Source: Panonychus citri
Taxonomy: Eukaryota > Arthropoda > Arachnida > Trombidiformes > Tetranychidae
Reading direction: 5' to 3'
DNA: 64,000 nt
NCBI RefSeq assembly: GCF_014898815.1
Contig: NW_026515530.1
Span: 664,046 to 728,045 of the forward strand
Positions 61,074 to 64,000 of the stretch are shown piece after piece. The first letter of the stretch is position 1, and the number at the start of each line of letters is the position of its first letter. A program made the position numbers and the translations under genes. The notes below the pieces were generated by a model that saw nothing but the letters and a program-made list of their open reading frames with translations, made no database searches and had not been told where the DNA came from.

Positions 61074-62312
61074 AAAGATACAAAACGACAGATTGGATTT
61101 GTTATCATTAACATGATAAACTTAATCATCTTCACCCTAATTCCGAGCATCAATTTCAATTGTTACAAATGATACTTGATCATCTCTGGTTACCAAGGTA
61201 AATGTTAATCATGGTGATGATGATGATAAAAGAACAGTAAATAACAGGAACTAACTGTTAATTTAAATGCATCCTCACAATATTATCTGATGATGATGAT
61301 GATGAAGGATGAAGAAGATGAATGAAAAAAGAAAAAGAATTTTTTTCCTTTGACAGTAACAATAAAGTAACAATGATGAAGACGAAAGAAGATGAAGATG
61401 AAGGTGATTGTCTTCATCTTCATTGTAATGATAAAGATTTATCACTTGTCGCAATTCAATTAGCTAACTGTTCACAATTGCCTTTTGCAATCAACAAACA
61501 ACAATCTGTTTCATGATTACCTTAAAAACTTTTTTTTATATTTACTTTGATTCACTTTCTATTGTCATCGTTGACAATCAACAATATAATCAATGATTGT
61601 TGAAGATAATCAACCAAATGACAATCATGTTGATTATCACCATTATCAGTGTCAATAAATTGTGGTCTTTTTATTGTTAAATTGTTTCTCTTTATTGTAA
61701 CAATTTAGTTTGGTGATTGATTCAACTTTCTATCTACTCTTCTCCTTATAGATGTTAGAGTTTTTTTTCCTGTTAATAGTTAGATCTATAGTTTGATTGT
61801 AATTAAAGTTTCTAATTAAATTAACAATAATTAGCTGGAAAAATTGTTTTGATTTACTTAATTGTCAAGATTATTGTTTTAACTCAATACAAACTATTGA
61901 GAGATTGTGACTTACTTGCTCTTGTACCAATTGATTGCCTTTAGTGTACAACCTTATTGGACAGTTTCCTTAAATCATTTACATGGTGATTAGATATCAA
62001 TTAATCAATTGATTGATTTAGACGATTAGTGAGAAAAGTTTCAGAGAGAGTGAGGGAGCTGATATACAGGGTAATCTATTGAAAGGAGATATAACTCTGA
62101 GAATGGATTAGATTAGTTGGAAAAAAGTGAGAAAAAAAATCATCTCCAGAGTTTTTCATCCATCTGGTTTTCCCATACATTTGTATGTGAGTTTAAGGAT
62201 GAGGATGGAGAAGATGATGATGATGATGATACTGATGAGGAAGATAAAAAAACAGGAAAAACAGATAAATGTTTTTATAGAGCCTTATACACTCATATAG
62301 GGAGTCCAATGG

Positions 62313-62315
<3 letters not shown>

Positions 62316-62361
<46 letters not shown>
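62316..62361 (+). repeat. (TC)n microsatellite, about 46 bp
   Basis: TC run followed by an imperfect CTTTCTCTCTCTTT tail. Confidence 0.95.
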
Positions 62362-62371
<10 letters not shown>

Positions 62372-64000
62372 TTGTGTCATTGATGATGTTAAGTGTTCAT
62401 ATGAAATTGAATGAAGTTGAAAGGAAAACAATTTGAAGATGAGGATGAGGATGAGAAATGAAGAAAGAGAGAAAGAGAGAAACGATGAAAAAGAAGATGA
62501 AATGAATAATACTTCTTCTCATCCACTTATCCCTTTATCTTCGTTGACAGTTTCTTCATCTTCTCTTTTTTCATCCATCATCAGCATCCTCATCTTCATG
62601 TACGAAGGTGTGTAAATGGTTATAACCATTGCCACGAGTTTCAAAGTAACTGTGATGAAATTTCAAGTTAATTGTCTGTCATTTATATTAATCATTTCAA
62701 GAATTTAAATTAACACTTTTGTTTACTACTCATTGATTGTTGTTGGACTATTGATTAGTTGGCTAATTGTTGTTGATTGTTGTGCTAATTTCCTTCAAGC
62801 AAATGGTTAACTTTGATTATCTTTTTATTTTGAAAAATATTTTTCTTAACACCAGATTGACTTCACCTTGGCAACAATTAACTAATCATAAATTGTTATC
62901 ATTTTCATTTGAACACTTTCAATATATTGAACTTAGTTTATGATTAAATTTAATTCAGTTTTCAGATATTTGAACAAATATTATTTTCTTGTCATTTGTT
63001 TTCAATTATTATTATTATTATTTATCTACAACTGAATTAAATAAATAACAATTAGAGAGAGACCATGAAACAAACAATTTATATTTGGCTTCATAATCTT
63101 AATTGTAATTTAATAGTCAATCTAATTTTACCTGGTGATTAGATGACAATTTAATTATTGATAATTTGATCTAAATTTGGTCATTAGTTTCGTATTGATT
63201 ACAATTTAAGATGAATTATTAATAATAATCAATAGATTGTAATAGTTAATCATCTTGTTGTTATTTATTATTATCAAGGTTGAGAGTTTATTTTTGATTG
63301 TTGATAGTTAACAATTGACTATTATTAGCATAATTTAAACCGGATTAAGGTGAGGAAACCTTATTCACTATTATATTGTGTATTCATATTGTGGTAAATA
63401 TATTGATAACAATAAGTAAATCATTCAATGATATTTGATAACAATTAATTGTTGAACCTTACTTTCAATCAATTTGATTGTAATAATTTACATTGGTTGA
63501 AATTATATCAAATGTTATCACAATTAAATAAGTAATTGTAGATTCAAGTGTCGAGTTATAATAATTTCATTTAATTGTTGACATTTACTTGTTTGGTTGG
63601 AAAATTTGATTTGATTAATTGAAGATATGTTTGCATTTGGATGTTGATTTAATTTAATTGTGATTTTGATTTTGTTTTCCTTTGTGATTTAATTAATTTT
63701 CATTGTGAATAACTTGAGTTTATTGGACTGATTAATTTGATTGTGTTTCTAGTTCTTGTTTATGTTGTTCAATCCTTGATTATTGTTGTTCTTGTTGAGC
63801 TTTGATTAACTTTTTCAGGTATCTGATTGTAATCGTACAATTTACTCGGTTGGTTGATTACTCCCAGGTAAATTGTTTAGAAATTTGTTGATTGTTAGGG
63901 AACAATTAATGCTTTGTTTAATCTGGAAAAAGTTTTGTTCATTTTTCCAATCAACAAAAGGGAATCACAATTACAAATTGTAATCTCAATCTGAAATTGT

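Larger units (their letters stand above)
57350..64000. other. Non-coding region upstream of FoxD
   Basis: No gene was recognised in 6.6 kb. The part next to FoxD holds CA- and GA-rich sequence and the palindrome GAACATGTTC (about 57,646), plausibly its promoter and 5' UTR. Further out are TC/GA tracts at 57,862, 61,042 and 62,316, a direct TGACCY repeat at 58,815 and AT-rich DNA with many TTAATTG words. Predicted short proteins here are repeat translations. Confidence 0.6.

Overview
The window is eukaryotic nuclear DNA: AT-rich (roughly two thirds A+T by eye), with gene-poor stretches full of (GA)n/(TC)n and (ATG)n/(TCA)n microsatellites and genes cut by short GT-AG introns (about 85-230 bp). 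The gene content points to an arthropod, most likely a spider mite (Tetranychidae, Tetranychus urticae-like). The strongest pointer is a short cytosolic UDP-glycosyltransferase of bacterial type, without signal peptide or C-terminal membrane anchor, as in the large UGT family spider mites gained by transfer from bacteria. The species call is an inference from gene content; no search was run.

Layout. (1) 1-20.7 kb: no confident gene, dense microsatellites and repeated short motifs; most of it may be the first intron and regulatory DNA of the Sp gene. A 20-codon, phase-compatible candidate first exon lies at 2301-2360. (2) 20,755-22,845 (+): large 3' coding exon of an Sp6-9 class zinc-finger transcription factor (Drosophila Sp1, vertebrate Sp8/Sp9 group). 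(3) 22.8-33.8 kb: gene-less flank with a tight cluster of TGACCA half-sites. (4) 33,866-34,868 (+): four-exon mitochondrial ribosomal protein L18. (5) 37,283-37,597 (-): possible small type II membrane protein. (6) 39.4-43.9 kb: small gene cluster with a three-domain secreted TIL protease inhibitor (+), a Tc1/mariner-like MITE, a one-domain TIL inhibitor (+) and a two-exon UGT (-). (7) 44-54.5 kb: gene-less. (8) 54,507-55,247 (+): a lineage-type protein with degenerate C2H2 fingers, bracketed by a 38-bp direct repeat. (9) 56,150-57,349 (-): intronless FoxD forkhead factor with a C-terminal eh1 repressor motif. (10) 57.4-64 kb: gene-less.

The window thus holds two developmental transcription-factor loci (Sp6-9, FoxD) inside large non-coding domains, a housekeeping gene, and a small cluster of plausible feeding and detoxification genes (TIL inhibitors, UGT). 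No operon-like or multi-gene system, RNA gene or CRISPR was recognised. The best leads are the eight-cysteine multi-headed TIL inhibitor with different predicted P1 residues, the MITE between the two TIL genes, the repeat-bracketed zinc-finger gene, the possible distant Sp first exon, and over-represented non-coding motifs (CAGGTAA, TGACCA, perfect palindromes).
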